A stretch of DNA of 64,000 nucleotides, from contig JAHOYT010000054.1 of the NCBI GenBank assembly GCA_019038645.1, positions 1 to 64,000 of the forward strand, read 5' to 3'. Positions 1 through 9,600 of this stretch are shown one piece after another. The notes beneath the pieces were generated by a model. It did not search any database and was not told the origin of the DNA. It was given only the letters and a program-made list of their open reading frames with translations. Origin of the DNA: Bacteroidales bacterium. GTDB taxonomy: Bacteria; Bacteroidota; Bacteroidia; Bacteroidales; UBA12077. The translations under genes and the position numbers were made by a program. Numbering within the stretch: position 1 is the first letter of the stretch; each line of letters begins with the position of its first letter.

Positions 1-152
1 GTCGAAGACGCGCGCCAGATGAGTTAGCTATTGTTTAATTATTTAACTGAATACATAAAACAGAGAAATAGGCAATAAAGCAAAATATTATTTTGGTTAC
101 AAAATAGCGTGGTTTTAAGATATAATAGTATTAACCCTAAAATTTAAAAGAA

Positions 153-407
153 ATGGAAAAATACACCTATAAATGTGTCCCAGTACCTTCAATAGTGGAA
201 ATGGGGAAGAATAAACATCTGGAAGCAATTCAAAAATATGAAGATAAAATCAACAAAATGGCACTTGAAGGCTGGGAGCTAGCATTAATAGACTCACTTA
301 CTACAAAATACAATCCTGGCTGTTTAGCGGGAATTTTAGGAGGGAAAGGTGAAACTATTACTCATAAGTTTTTGGTATTTAAAATGAAACTGAAAAAAAT
401 AGAATAA
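153..407 (+). CDS. Small DUF4177-like protein
   Basis: ORF track; MEKYTYKCVPVP...LEGWELALI pattern resembles DUF4177 (YKVVPV...GWEL). Confidence 0.6.
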   Translation: MEKYTYKCVPVPSIVEMGKNKHLEAIQKYEDKINKMALEGWELALIDSLTTKYNPGCLAGILGGKGETITHKFLVFKMKLKKIE

Positions 408-423
408 AAAATGAAGTCTTATT

Positions 424-3400
424 TTGAAACACCATATGAAAAATGAAATTGAAGTTGCAGCAATTAATTTAGCGATAGCCTTTTCTATCGAAACAGATAT
501 TCCTGTTAGATATAGAAAAAGTAAAAGTTTAAAAAAAAAGAAATTGGATGAATCTTCTAGGATTGAATTAAATTTCAAAGAGGATGTAGAACGCTGGGAA
601 TTAGTAATAAAGAATATTTTAGAAAAAATTGAACAAGATCAAGTTTGGAGGTTTATTAATTTGATACCCAGAATTGAACCACTCACAGTTACCGCAACAA
701 AATGTAAAGATTTTATCGATTTTACTGATTATTTTGTAAAAAGGAGAGACGTTGAAAATTGTGGACCTGAAGAAACTGGGAGACTTGCGATATTGCATAC
801 ATCTTTTCAAAGAAAGATCAATGATATTATTGATTCTCAACAATTTATAAATTTTGAAAATGATATTAAACAGAATATAATGGAACCTAAAACAGAAAAT
901 ATTAAGACTGTAGAGACCTTTGAAACAGAAGTTAAAAAATATGTCGAAGGATTACCATATTGGGCAAAATATCTTGCAGACAAAATTTTGTCAGGTAATG
1001 CTATTTCAGATAAGGATATTGATACTTCATACAACTTCCTGCTAGAAGAATTAGAATTAGTTTTAGAAACTGAAAAACCTGAAATTTCACTCATCTACAA
1101 TCCTGAAGCCTCTGATGACTATAAAGAGAATTTGATATTCAATGTTCTACAAAACGTCGAAGGTGTTAATGCCCTTGCAGAAAAACAAACCATTGAATTT
1201 AGTCCTAATCTAACAATAATTTATGGAGCTAACGGAGCTGGGAAATCAGGATATGTTCGTTTATTTAAAAATACTTTCTATTCAAAAGATATGGAAACTA
1301 TTTTAGAAAATATTAATCTTGCGGAAGGTCACAAACCTATTTATGCAGAATTTAATTTTAGTTCAAATGGGGAAATAATACCACTAAAATACCCTCAGGA
1401 TTTAGATAATGGTATTTTTAATCAATTTGCTGTTTTTGATGGTGAAATTGGTCGTAGGCATTTGAGAAACCGTAATGATTTTAGTTTTCGGCCGGCTGGA
1501 TTAACATTGTTTGCGGAGTTTAATTCAGCTCTTGAAAAGCTTCAGAGTAAATTATTATCTGAAATACAGTTAAAACCAATACATAATCCATTTTCAGATG
1601 ACGATATTTTTCCAGGAGAATCTATAATAAAAACTTTTCTTTCTTCTTTGGATCATAATTCCAAACTTGATGAATTGAAAAAGCAAATTCCATTTACTGA
1701 AGAAGATAAAATACAAAAAACTAAGATAGATAAGGAATATGATGATTTAAAAATTGCGCTTTCTCAAAAGGACAAAGAATTAAAATCTTTAAGGGATATT
1801 AAGAAACAACTGGCTGGCAGGAAACAAAATCTTGATACTATCAATAAATATTTCAACCAGGTATATCTTGATTCTGTTCGTATCTCAATATCAGATTGCA
1901 AAACTAAACTGGAGACTGCTAAAAAGGAAGGAATTGAAAACTTTGCAACAGATAAAATTAAAAATGTAGGAATTCCCGAATGGAAACATTTTATTGATGC
2001 AGCCGAAAAATTTGCATTAAAACAAAAAAAAGAAGATGAAGTTTATCCTGTGATTGGAGACCATTGTCTATTATGTTATAGACCAATTGAGGATGAACAG
2101 CAAAAACTAATTTTAAGTTATTGGGACTTTATTAAAAGCATAGTAGAACAAGTAGCTAAAGAAGCTAAAGAAAGTTTGGAAAAAATCCGGGAAGGATTTG
2201 AAAAATTAAATCTTAATCAATTTTTTGAAACTGATACTTTAACAGTTTGGCTTAAAGAAAAACATAATGATATATTAGATACATTAAATCAAACACTTTC
2301 TAACCAAAAAGAACTTTTAATAAACATTATTTCTGATATTGAAACAAAGGAAACTAAAAAAAGAACAGCTATTCAACTAGATTTAACTAAAATAGACGCT
2401 ATAGATAAAGAAGTTGATGCCCTAATCAAAACTTTGGAAGAAGATGAACAAAATACAGAATTAGCAAAACTGCTAAAGAAAAAAGACTATTTGTTACATA
2501 AAGAAAAGCTACAACTACGGTTTACTGAAATAGAAGAACTATATCAAAATATGGTTTGGATTAACAAAGCAAACAACTTTAGTAAGCAAAGCTGGAAACG
2601 GCATTCAACTGAAACTGAAAAAAGGTTATCAAAAAAATACTTCAATGAGAAATATATTCAAACTTTCAATGATGAATGTATTACTTTAGATGGTGATTTT
2701 GGGATTGATGTTGATGCTAAAAGTTCTGAAGGACAATCTAATCGACAATTATTTTTGAAAGGGCGGAATCCCTCATCCGTTTTGAGTGAAGGTGAACAAA
2801 AGGTAATTTCCCTTGCTGACTTTCTTACTGAAATAAAACTTTCTTCTATTAACAAAGGAATCATTATTGACGACCCTGTTACTTCCTTGGATCATGACAG
2901 GAAAGATGTAATTGCTGAACGACTGGTTAAAGAGGCCCAAAAAAGGCAAGTTATTATACTAACACATGATATTGTTTTTATGAGTATGATAGTTCGACAC
3001 GCTTATGATAGCACTTTAGAGTTTTACGCTCATTGGATTAAAAAAATATTGGATGGAACACCTGGCATTATTGAACATCACCAGAATCCCAAATTGTCTA
3101 ATTTAGCAAGTTTGAAAAAGGATGCAGATGAGGGACTCAATAACTATGATGAATTGGGAGAAAAAGATAAAGAGAGAACATTAGGAGTTTCGTTTGACTA
3201 TTTGAGAAGTGCATGTGAAGCAATGGTTAGAGAAATATTATTTGCTGGTACGATTAAAAGATATGATGATCATATTAGGATGCAAAATATTGAGGAGATG
3301 CCATTTGATCAGGGACTTGCATTACAGATTGTTGAATTACATGGAAAAATATCTGAGCTTGGATTAATGCATGATAGAAGTGATAAAATGAGGGAAAAAC

Positions 3401-3543
3401 TTCCAGGAATAGGTGATTGGAATAAGGTTAGAAAAGAATTTGAAGAATTAGAACTAAATTTAAAAGCCTTAAGAAAACAAGCGCGAAAAGAAAGAATAGA
3501 AAGAGGAAAGAACTTAGCCAAAGAAAGTCAAGGATGGTTATAA
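424..3543 (+). CDS. AAA_13/RloC-like ATPase with Rad50-type zinc hook; candidate anticodon nuclease/defence protein (ATG alternative start at 436)
   Basis: Walker A GANGAGKSGY (about residue 268), CLLC zinc-hook motif (residues 548-551) between coiled-coil segments, LSEGEQKVISLADFL signature, IIIDDPVTSLDHDRK Walker B, ILTHD switch; C-terminal RSACE (R-x3-E) with downstream His. Confidence 0.7.
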   Translation: MKHHMKNEIEVAAINLAIAFSIETDIPVRYRKSKSLKKKKLDESSRIELNFKEDVERWELVIKNILEKIEQDQVWRFINLIPRIEPLTVTATKCKDFIDFTDYFVKRRDVENCGPEETGRLAILHTSFQRKINDIIDSQQFINFENDIKQNIMEPKTENIKTVETFETEVKKYVEGLPYWAKYLADKILSGNAISDKDIDTSYNFLLEELELVLETEKPEISLIYNPEASDDYKENLIFNVLQNVEGVNALAEKQTIEFSPNLTIIYGANGAGKSGYVRLFKNTFYSKDMETILENINLAEGHKPIYAEFNFSSNGEIIPLKYPQDLDNGIFNQFAVFDGEIGRRHLRNRNDFSFRPAGLTLFAEFNSALEKLQSKLLSEIQLKPIHNPFSDDDIFPGESIIKTFLSSLDHNSKLDELKKQIPFTEEDKIQKTKIDKEYDDLKIALSQKDKELKSLRDIKKQLAGRKQNLDTINKYFNQVYLDSVRISISDCKTKLETAKKEGIENFATDKIKNVGIPEWKHFIDAAEKFALKQKKEDEVYPVIGDHCLLCYRPIEDEQQKLILSYWDFIKSIVEQVAKEAKESLEKIREGFEKLNLNQFFETDTLTVWLKEKHNDILDTLNQTLSNQKELLINIISDIETKETKKRTAIQLDLTKIDAIDKEVDALIKTLEEDEQNTELAKLLKKKDYLLHKEKLQLRFTEIEELYQNMVWINKANNFSKQSWKRHSTETEKRLSKKYFNEKYIQTFNDECITLDGDFGIDVDAKSSEGQSNRQLFLKGRNPSSVLSEGEQKVISLADFLTEIKLSSINKGIIIDDPVTSLDHDRKDVIAERLVKEAQKRQVIILTHDIVFMSMIVRHAYDSTLEFYAHWIKKILDGTPGIIEHHQNPKLSNLASLKKDADEGLNNYDELGEKDKERTLGVSFDYLRSACEAMVREILFAGTIKRYDDHIRMQNIEEMPFDQGLALQIVELHGKISELGLMHDRSDKMREKLPGIGDWNKVRKEFEELELNLKALRKQARKERIERGKNLAKESQGWL

Positions 3544-3602
3544 TTGAGCGAGGATAAGCCCCGCTTGCGCGAACATATTGTCCGTGCAAAAAATAAAGCA
3601 AA

Positions 3603-4439
3603 ATGAACTTTACAGCAATTGACATAGAAACAGCACAAGGACCAAGATGGAGTATTTGCCAAATTGGTTTGGTTAAAGTAGAAAATTTTAAAATTATAGA
3701 TGAAGTATCTTTTTTAATTCAACCTCCGGATAATGAATATTCAAGTTGGAACACTAAAACTCATGGAATAACTGCAAATGATACTAAAGATTCTCCTATT
3801 TTTCCTGAATTATGGGATGAAATTAAACCTTTTATAGAGAATCAAAAGCTTGTTGCACATAATGCAAGTTTTGATATTGATTGCTTAACTAAAACACTTG
3901 AACTGTACGATATTAAAGTGCCAGAATTTGAACATTCTTGTACTATGAAATCAACTGGAGCGAAACTAGATGAAATATGTCAAGCATATAATATTGAATT
4001 AGTAAATCATCATGATGCATTATGTGATGCAAGAGCTTGTGCAAATGTTTTCTTGAAATTACTAAATAAAGAAAAGCCTGATTTTTCCAAAGTAATACGT
4101 GAAAAGAAAACAGACTCGTTCATGGAACCAGGTCACGAAAGAATAAAAGGAGAATTATTACAACCAGATTTGGAGAATGGGAATCCTGATAGTCCATTTT
4201 ATAATAAAAAAATTGTATTTACTGGAGTATTAGAAAAAATATCTCGTCAAGAAGCTGCCGAGATTGTTAAAAATTTAGGTGCTGATATTGATACAGGTAT
4301 CACTAAAAGAACTAATTATGTCATTACTGGAAAAGCACCAGGCCCTTCAAAAATGAAAAAAATAGAAAAATACAATAATGAGGGGTCAGATATAAAAATT
4401 GTTTTTGAAAATGAGTTCTTAGAAATGTTAAATAGTTAA
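3603..4439 (+). CDS. DnaQ-like DEDD 3'-5' exonuclease fused to C-terminal BRCT domain
   Basis: FTAIDIETAQ Exo I, LVAHNASFDID Exo II, HHDALCDARA Exo III; C-terminal KKIVFTGVLEKISRQEAAEIVKNLGADIDTGITKRTNYVITG BRCT. Confidence 0.85.
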   Translation: MNFTAIDIETAQGPRWSICQIGLVKVENFKIIDEVSFLIQPPDNEYSSWNTKTHGITANDTKDSPIFPELWDEIKPFIENQKLVAHNASFDIDCLTKTLELYDIKVPEFEHSCTMKSTGAKLDEICQAYNIELVNHHDALCDARACANVFLKLLNKEKPDFSKVIREKKTDSFMEPGHERIKGELLQPDLENGNPDSPFYNKKIVFTGVLEKISRQEAAEIVKNLGADIDTGITKRTNYVITGKAPGPSKMKKIEKYNNEGSDIKIVFENEFLEMLNS

Positions 4440-4536
4440 GATCTGAACGAATGAAAGAAACATTTAAATTCCCAGCTAGGCGTAGCTTGTAGCTACGTCA
4501 TAAAAATTAAATTATAATTAACCTAAAATTATTATT

Positions 4537-5436
4537 ATGAAAAAAATATTAACACTTCTTATTTTCACTATTTTACTACAAACTAGTGTTTTTTCTCAAG
4601 TTAAATTTTGGGAACCTGAAAAATTCATTGCTGTAAGAACAAAAGGAATCATTTGTAAATTTGATGAACCAGTAAAAATTAGTTCGGATATCTCAAACAA
4701 ATCAGATGAATCTGCAAAAATGCAAAAACCAGATTCAATTGCTGGTATAATACCAGCGTATACTATCGCAGGTGTATTATTACCTTATGTTATTAAATAT
4801 GGAAGTTATGCAATCCAAAAAGCAACAAGTAAAGATGAGAAAGATTACACTGCAGTATTCACATCAATGAATTCAATAAATTTTGCTGATAGTTTAATTA
4901 ACGAAAATGGTTTAAAGTTTTCAACTCAACTGAAGTATTATCAAAAGAGAGAGTCTGCGATTGATGTTGCATGTAATTATGAATTTAAACTTCAAAAAGA
5001 AAAAAAGTTTTATTCTGTTAGTTTAGAAAATAATAATATGCTTCACAATTCGCCTGTCAAAGTCAAGAAGAAATATGATTTAGTGCTCACTAATTTTGAC
5101 ATTTCTATAAAAGCACTAATAGATGAAATACAAGAAAATGGAAATATAGAATCAAAAATTGTTGACATCGGAACACAAAAAATTTATTTGATATCTCCTT
5201 GTTTTCTGGATTCATCTGTAAAAAATTCTATAGTTAATGAAGCGAAATATAAAATTCCAAATTTAACAAATGATAAAAAGAAAATTGAAATAAAAAATAT
5301 AATTATTTCATTGAGCATTAATTATTCTAATCCTTATGGATTAACTTCCAGCACTGCAAATCATTTTTTCACAGAAAATTCTGAAACAAACGAAGAACTT
5401 TTAAATTCAATATTGATAGAAAAAGAAGATGAATAA
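4537..5436 (+). CDS. Hypothetical secreted/periplasmic protein
   Basis: ORF track; N-terminal signal peptide MKKILTLLIFTILLQTSVFSQ; no recognised domain. Confidence 0.6.
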   Translation: MKKILTLLIFTILLQTSVFSQVKFWEPEKFIAVRTKGIICKFDEPVKISSDISNKSDESAKMQKPDSIAGIIPAYTIAGVLLPYVIKYGSYAIQKATSKDEKDYTAVFTSMNSINFADSLINENGLKFSTQLKYYQKRESAIDVACNYEFKLQKEKKFYSVSLENNNMLHNSPVKVKKKYDLVLTNFDISIKALIDEIQENGNIESKIVDIGTQKIYLISPCFLDSSVKNSIVNEAKYKIPNLTNDKKKIEIKNIIISLSINYSNPYGLTSSTANHFFTENSETNEELLNSILIEKEDE

Positions 5437-5489
5437 CGATATTCGAGTTTACACCGAAAAGGTAATGAAGCGTGTGGCTCCCTCGTTCG

Positions 5490-5509
5490 GCGTAGCGTCT
5501 ACGCTACGC
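5490..5509. repeat. Perfect hairpin GCGTAGCG-TCTA-CGCTACGC
   Basis: 8-bp stem; related to CGTAGCT-TGT-AGCTACG at 4481..4497. Confidence 0.6.
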
Positions 5510-5545
5510 TTAACAAAGAAAGAAATAGTCGAAAAAAAGTTATAC

Positions 5546-5582
5546 CCCCAATTAGCACAAGCGTCTTTCGTTTGTGCTAATT
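5546..5582. repeat. Palindromic intergenic repeat, copy 1
   Basis: AATTAGCACAA-GCG-TCTTT-CGT-TTGTGCTAATT; 30/33 identical to 6390..6422. Confidence 0.7.
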
Positions 5583-5683
5583 ATCTACAATAAAAACCTG
5601 CTGTGCGGCTAATTTTTCAGGATAAAACCAGACATCACCGGATTGAAAAAAACCAGGACAGTGTAGCCCTTACTTTTTCTTTG

Positions 5684-6277
5684 TTACTTCCCGGAATACT
5701 TTTGTTCAAGTTTTCCTGTAAAATAACCGGAAATTAAAACATTACCTTCAACAAAAACACTTTCCAATGGTTCATCTGTCCCTTCGTGTTTATCTGTAAT
5801 AACATTTAAAGTTAAGGTGTAGTAATCCCCGCTCTTTGCAACGGTAAAAGTTCCTCCCGTTGGGGAAAAGAAGTAGTTGGCTGTCCAGGTTTCCTCGTCC
5901 CAGCCAGTTACAAGAATCCCATTTCCGAAACATCCTACAGCGCCCGTTTCGTCCAGGTCGAAGGTATAAACTCCAGGACTAAGCTGGCCTGTAGTTGCAG
6001 AATAGAATTCTATTTGCATCATAAAATCTAAATAAGTAGTGTTTTCCATACCACTACTGGTATCGGCTGCCATTAAAATAATATCGTAGCCATAACCCTG
6101 ACAAACAGAATATTCTCCATGGAACATTTCTCCGAATACAAGAGTGTATTCAACTCCTTCGATAGTTACCTTTCCTGTTTCTGTATTTTCCGGTATAGGA
6201 TCATCATCGTCGTCTGAGCATGCCGTTAAAATAGAGAGGAAAGCAATTAATAAAATAAAAAAGAATGGCTTTTTCAT
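5684..6277 (-). CDS. Hypothetical lipoprotein
   Basis: Lipobox LTACSDDDDD after signal peptide. Confidence 0.7.
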   Translation of the reverse strand: MKKPFFFILLIAFLSILTACSDDDDDPIPENTETGKVTIEGVEYTLVFGEMFHGEYSVCQGYGYDIILMAADTSSGMENTTYLDFMMQIEFYSATTGQLSPGVYTFDLDETGAVGCFGNGILVTGWDEETWTANYFFSPTGGTFTVAKSGDYYTLTLNVITDKHEGTDEPLESVFVEGNVLISGYFTGKLEQKYSGK

Positions 6278-6389
6278 TGTTGTTGCTTTTTGTTAAACCT
6301 ATTTATACAAGTTACGATATGAGGAAGGCGAAATCAATTATATTTAAATAAATTTGATTAGCAAAGCAGAATATTAAAACTCAGACATT

Positions 6390-6422
6390 CCCCAATTAGA
6401 GCAAGCGTCTTTCGCTTGTGCT
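6390..6422. repeat. Palindromic intergenic repeat, copy 2
   Basis: CCCCAATTAGAGCAAGCGTCTTTCGCTTGTGCT. Confidence 0.7.
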
Positions 6423-6574
6423 TTTTTAGTTATTTAAAAATAATAGATGAGAATTTTGCAAATTCACATTTATAAAAATGGACAGGATTACGTATATTCG
6501 TAAAATTGTAAAAGATTAAAGGCAAAAGATAAAGAGCAAAGTGCAAAAAATAAAAGTTTAAAATCTAATTTAAA

Positions 6575-7957
6575 ATGGAAGAAAATAACACACAAATAAA
6601 AAATACGGAAGCTTTTCCGAGAACATTCTGGACAGCAAATGTAACCGAACTAATTGAAAGGGCTGCTTATTATGCAATGGCGAGTTTCGTGGTGCTTTAT
6701 CTTGGGCGTCTGGGGCTCGGCGATTATTGGCCAAGTACCTTGAACGGAATCTTATGGTTTCTCGTGTTTTTCTTACCCATTTTATCGGGAACCATTGCCG
6801 ATGAAATTGGTTTTAAAAAATCGTTACTTGGAGCCTTTGTTCTTTTGGCCATTGGATATTTTATCATGGGATATCCGGTATGGTTTGGAGGAGCAACATT
6901 ACTGGCTAAAGGTTCAAGCGAAATAACCAGTGGATATGATATTATCATTCCTGTAATTGGTGCCATTATACTAATTGGTATTGGTGGATCAGTTATTAAA
7001 CCATGTATCTCAGGAACAATTCAAAAAACTTCCGGATCAAGAGCAACACTGGGTTTTGGTATATTCTATATGATAATCAATGTTGGATCATTATTAGGAA
7101 GAGGCATAAGTTATATAGCCAGAAAAGAATTTGATCTGAGCTATATATTTGCAGTATCGGTAGCTGCCTCCATTTTTGCATTTTTTGTAGTTCTGTTTTT
7201 TTATAATGAGCCTGAACAGGAAATAAAAGATAAAACCAAAAAAACAGTTGCAAAAATTCTGTTAGACATGGTTCTTGTTTTACGTAATCTTAGATTTGCT
7301 GTTTTTTTATTGGTGATTAGTGGTTTTTGGTTCGTTTATGCACAAGTATATAATGTTCTCCCTAAATATCTGGAAATGGTAGTGGAAATTGATCCCGCTG
7401 TGGATATTTACACTATGACCAATCCATTTGTTATTGTTTTTTTCCAGTTATTAGTTATAAGACTATTCGGTAAGCTTAAACCAATTAAATCAATTATTAT
7501 TGGCGGGATTATTATTGGACTTTCAATGTTAATCAACCTGGTACCAATACTTTTATATGGTAATATCAGAGAGGGTGTAAACCTTTTTTGGGTAACAATT
7601 CCTATAGGTTCACTATTCATTGTTCTTACTGTGGCTTTAATTGCTTTCGGTGAACTTTTTGCAGCTGCCCGACAATTTGAATTTATTGGAGCACTTGCTC
7701 CTAAAGGCAAGGAAGGTCTTTTCCTGGGTTATGCAAACCTTCCTATGGCAATAGGTGCACTAATTGGCGGACCTGCAGGCGCTGCTATTCTAAATGAGAT
7801 AATGTGTAAGAATTCAATCATGCTCGAAAACGGGCTTTTGGAACTTGATCCTTTTTGGAATTCTTTAGGGTGGATAATTCTTATGGGAATCGGTATCGCC
7901 TCTGCATTTTTCATGTGGTTATATAACCGGTGGATTCAAAAAAATCCTTTAAAATAG
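6575..7957 (+). CDS. MFS transporter, proton-dependent oligopeptide (POT/PTR2)-like
   Basis: ELIERAAYYA matches the POT ExxER..YY motif; multiple TM segments. Confidence 0.75.
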   Translation: MEENNTQIKNTEAFPRTFWTANVTELIERAAYYAMASFVVLYLGRLGLGDYWPSTLNGILWFLVFFLPILSGTIADEIGFKKSLLGAFVLLAIGYFIMGYPVWFGGATLLAKGSSEITSGYDIIIPVIGAIILIGIGGSVIKPCISGTIQKTSGSRATLGFGIFYMIINVGSLLGRGISYIARKEFDLSYIFAVSVAASIFAFFVVLFFYNEPEQEIKDKTKKTVAKILLDMVLVLRNLRFAVFLLVISGFWFVYAQVYNVLPKYLEMVVEIDPAVDIYTMTNPFVIVFFQLLVIRLFGKLKPIKSIIIGGIIIGLSMLINLVPILLYGNIREGVNLFWVTIPIGSLFIVLTVALIAFGELFAAARQFEFIGALAPKGKEGLFLGYANLPMAIGALIGGPAGAAILNEIMCKNSIMLENGLLELDPFWNSLGWIILMGIGIASAFFMWLYNRWIQKNPLK

Positions 7958-8014
7958 ACGCCGGATCAAATGATATATTGTTTAGTGTACTAAATTTGTA
8001 ATAAATAAAGAATT

Positions 8015-8590
8015 ATGAAAACAAAGCTGGGACCGCAACGAATATTATTTCCATTACCAACAGTTTTAGTTGTAACAGGCACAATGGAAAATGCAAATAT
8101 TGCAACCATTGCATGGATAAGCCTGTTGTCGGGCAAACCACCAACGCTTGGAATTTCTGTTGGTACGAAAGGAATAACAGGAGAACAAATTCTAAGAAAT
8201 AAAGAATTTTCTGTAAATATCGCCACGGCCGATATTATGAAAGAAACAGATTTTTGTGGTATAACTTCAGGCAGAGATACCGATAAATTTGAAAAAACGG
8301 GATTTGTAAAAATGCCGGCCTCGGAAATTAAGGCTCCTATAATAAAGCAATGTCCAATAAACCTTGAGTGCAAATTAATCGAATCGAAAATTATAGGCAC
8401 AACTAATCATTTTGTTGGAGAAATACTTGAAACACACATCGATACCGATAAAATTAAAGATATTAACAATTGGAATTCTATTGATATAGAAGCTTTTAAT
8501 CCACTTGTATATATTTCGGGAGCAAGAGAATACCGCGAAATAGGAAAGAAAATTGGCGATGCATATAAAATCGGGGAAGAACTTAAATAA
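8015..8590 (+). CDS. Flavin reductase/flavoredoxin family protein
   Basis: NIATIAWISLLSGKPPTLGISVG...FSVNIATADIMKETDFCG pattern of flavin reductase-like FMN-binding domain. Confidence 0.75.
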   Translation: MKTKLGPQRILFPLPTVLVVTGTMENANIATIAWISLLSGKPPTLGISVGTKGITGEQILRNKEFSVNIATADIMKETDFCGITSGRDTDKFEKTGFVKMPASEIKAPIIKQCPINLECKLIESKIIGTTNHFVGEILETHIDTDKIKDINNWNSIDIEAFNPLVYISGAREYREIGKKIGDAYKIGEELK

Positions 8591-8596
8591 AAAATT

Positions 8597-8626
8597 GCCA
8601 GGAACTATTTTACCTGGCTTTTCTTT
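8597..8626 (+). terminator. Rho-independent terminator after flavin reductase gene
   Basis: GCCAGG-N10-CCTGGC followed by TTTTCTTTTC. Confidence 0.65.
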
Positions 8627-8666
8627 TCAGATTATATAATTTTGATTTCTGACTCTACACTCACAA

Positions 8667-9443
8667 CTAATTAAAATAATATCCCACACGGAAAGAAAAA
8701 CGATCATAAATAAATTCACGTTCATATTTAGTTTCCAGCCACCAGTCATCAAATCGTTCACCCATAATTTTCATATGCCTGAAACCGCAGGTTATTACAA
8801 AAGCGTTTCTTGAATTTTTGAAATTAGCTTTCAAACCAATCACGGGATTATAAAAATATCCTCTTTTGTAATTATAATCATCCCATTCCATTTCATTATC
8901 ATTTCGTTCTAACGGGAATAAAAATCCGCCTTGCATTCCTATAAAAACTTGTGTATTTCCTTTATTTAAATTCCATCTGAGATCTCCAAATAAAGGGATT
9001 AATTGTATATCCATAAACTCAATACCAAATCCTAAGCCAACAGAAGCTTTTTCATTCAGCTGAACACCATTTATCATATTAAAACTTAATGAATACTTCT
9101 TATATCCATCTCGTTTTCCGGCCAACATACCAATATCAGAAATATTGAAATAAGATGATGTCATACCAACTTTATTACTGTCTTTACTCTTCTCTTTAAA
9201 ATTAATTTTAATCTTATCCTCAAAACTAACTTTATGCTTAGCTTTATAAATATCTAATATTTCATTCTTATTAATTATTTTTACCTCATCATTTATTTTA
9301 ACTATTATATCATAATGGTAATAATTTAATATTTCTCCATGAATTAAAGAGCTGTCGTTTAAAATGATTAATTGACTTTGTCCGAATAGGTTTATTGCAA
9401 TAAAAGTGAGGATGATAATTAAGATGAATTTCAATTGTTTCAT
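8667..9443 (-). CDS. Hypothetical outer-membrane barrel-like protein
   Basis: Signal peptide; alternating aromatic/polar strands; terminal aromatic residue region FRVGYYFN. Confidence 0.55.
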   Translation of the reverse strand: MKQLKFILIIILTFIAINLFGQSQLIILNDSSLIHGEILNYYHYDIIVKINDEVKIINKNEILDIYKAKHKVSFEDKIKINFKEKSKDSNKVGMTSSYFNISDIGMLAGKRDGYKKYSLSFNMINGVQLNEKASVGLGFGIEFMDIQLIPLFGDLRWNLNKGNTQVFIGMQGGFLFPLERNDNEMEWDDYNYKRGYFYNPVIGLKANFKNSRNAFVITCGFRHMKIMGERFDDWWLETKYEREFIYDRFSFRVGYYFN

Positions 9444-9600
9444 TATTATGGATTATTTAATATTATTACTTTATGGTCCAGGGCATATAATTTTATAGAT
9501 GAGGATAATTATATATAAGTTGCGTTAACAGTTTATTTCCTGATACGCAACCAGAACCGACATTCTTTCATCTAAAGAGCATACCATAAATTTATCAGCT

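Noticed and set aside
336-578. 80-aa minus-strand ORF overlapping the first two genes
   Set aside because: Antisense of two better-supported CDSs; low-complexity Phe-rich translation of A-rich sequence.
7990-8400. 136-aa antisense ORF over the flavin reductase
   Set aside because: Shadow of a well-supported CDS.
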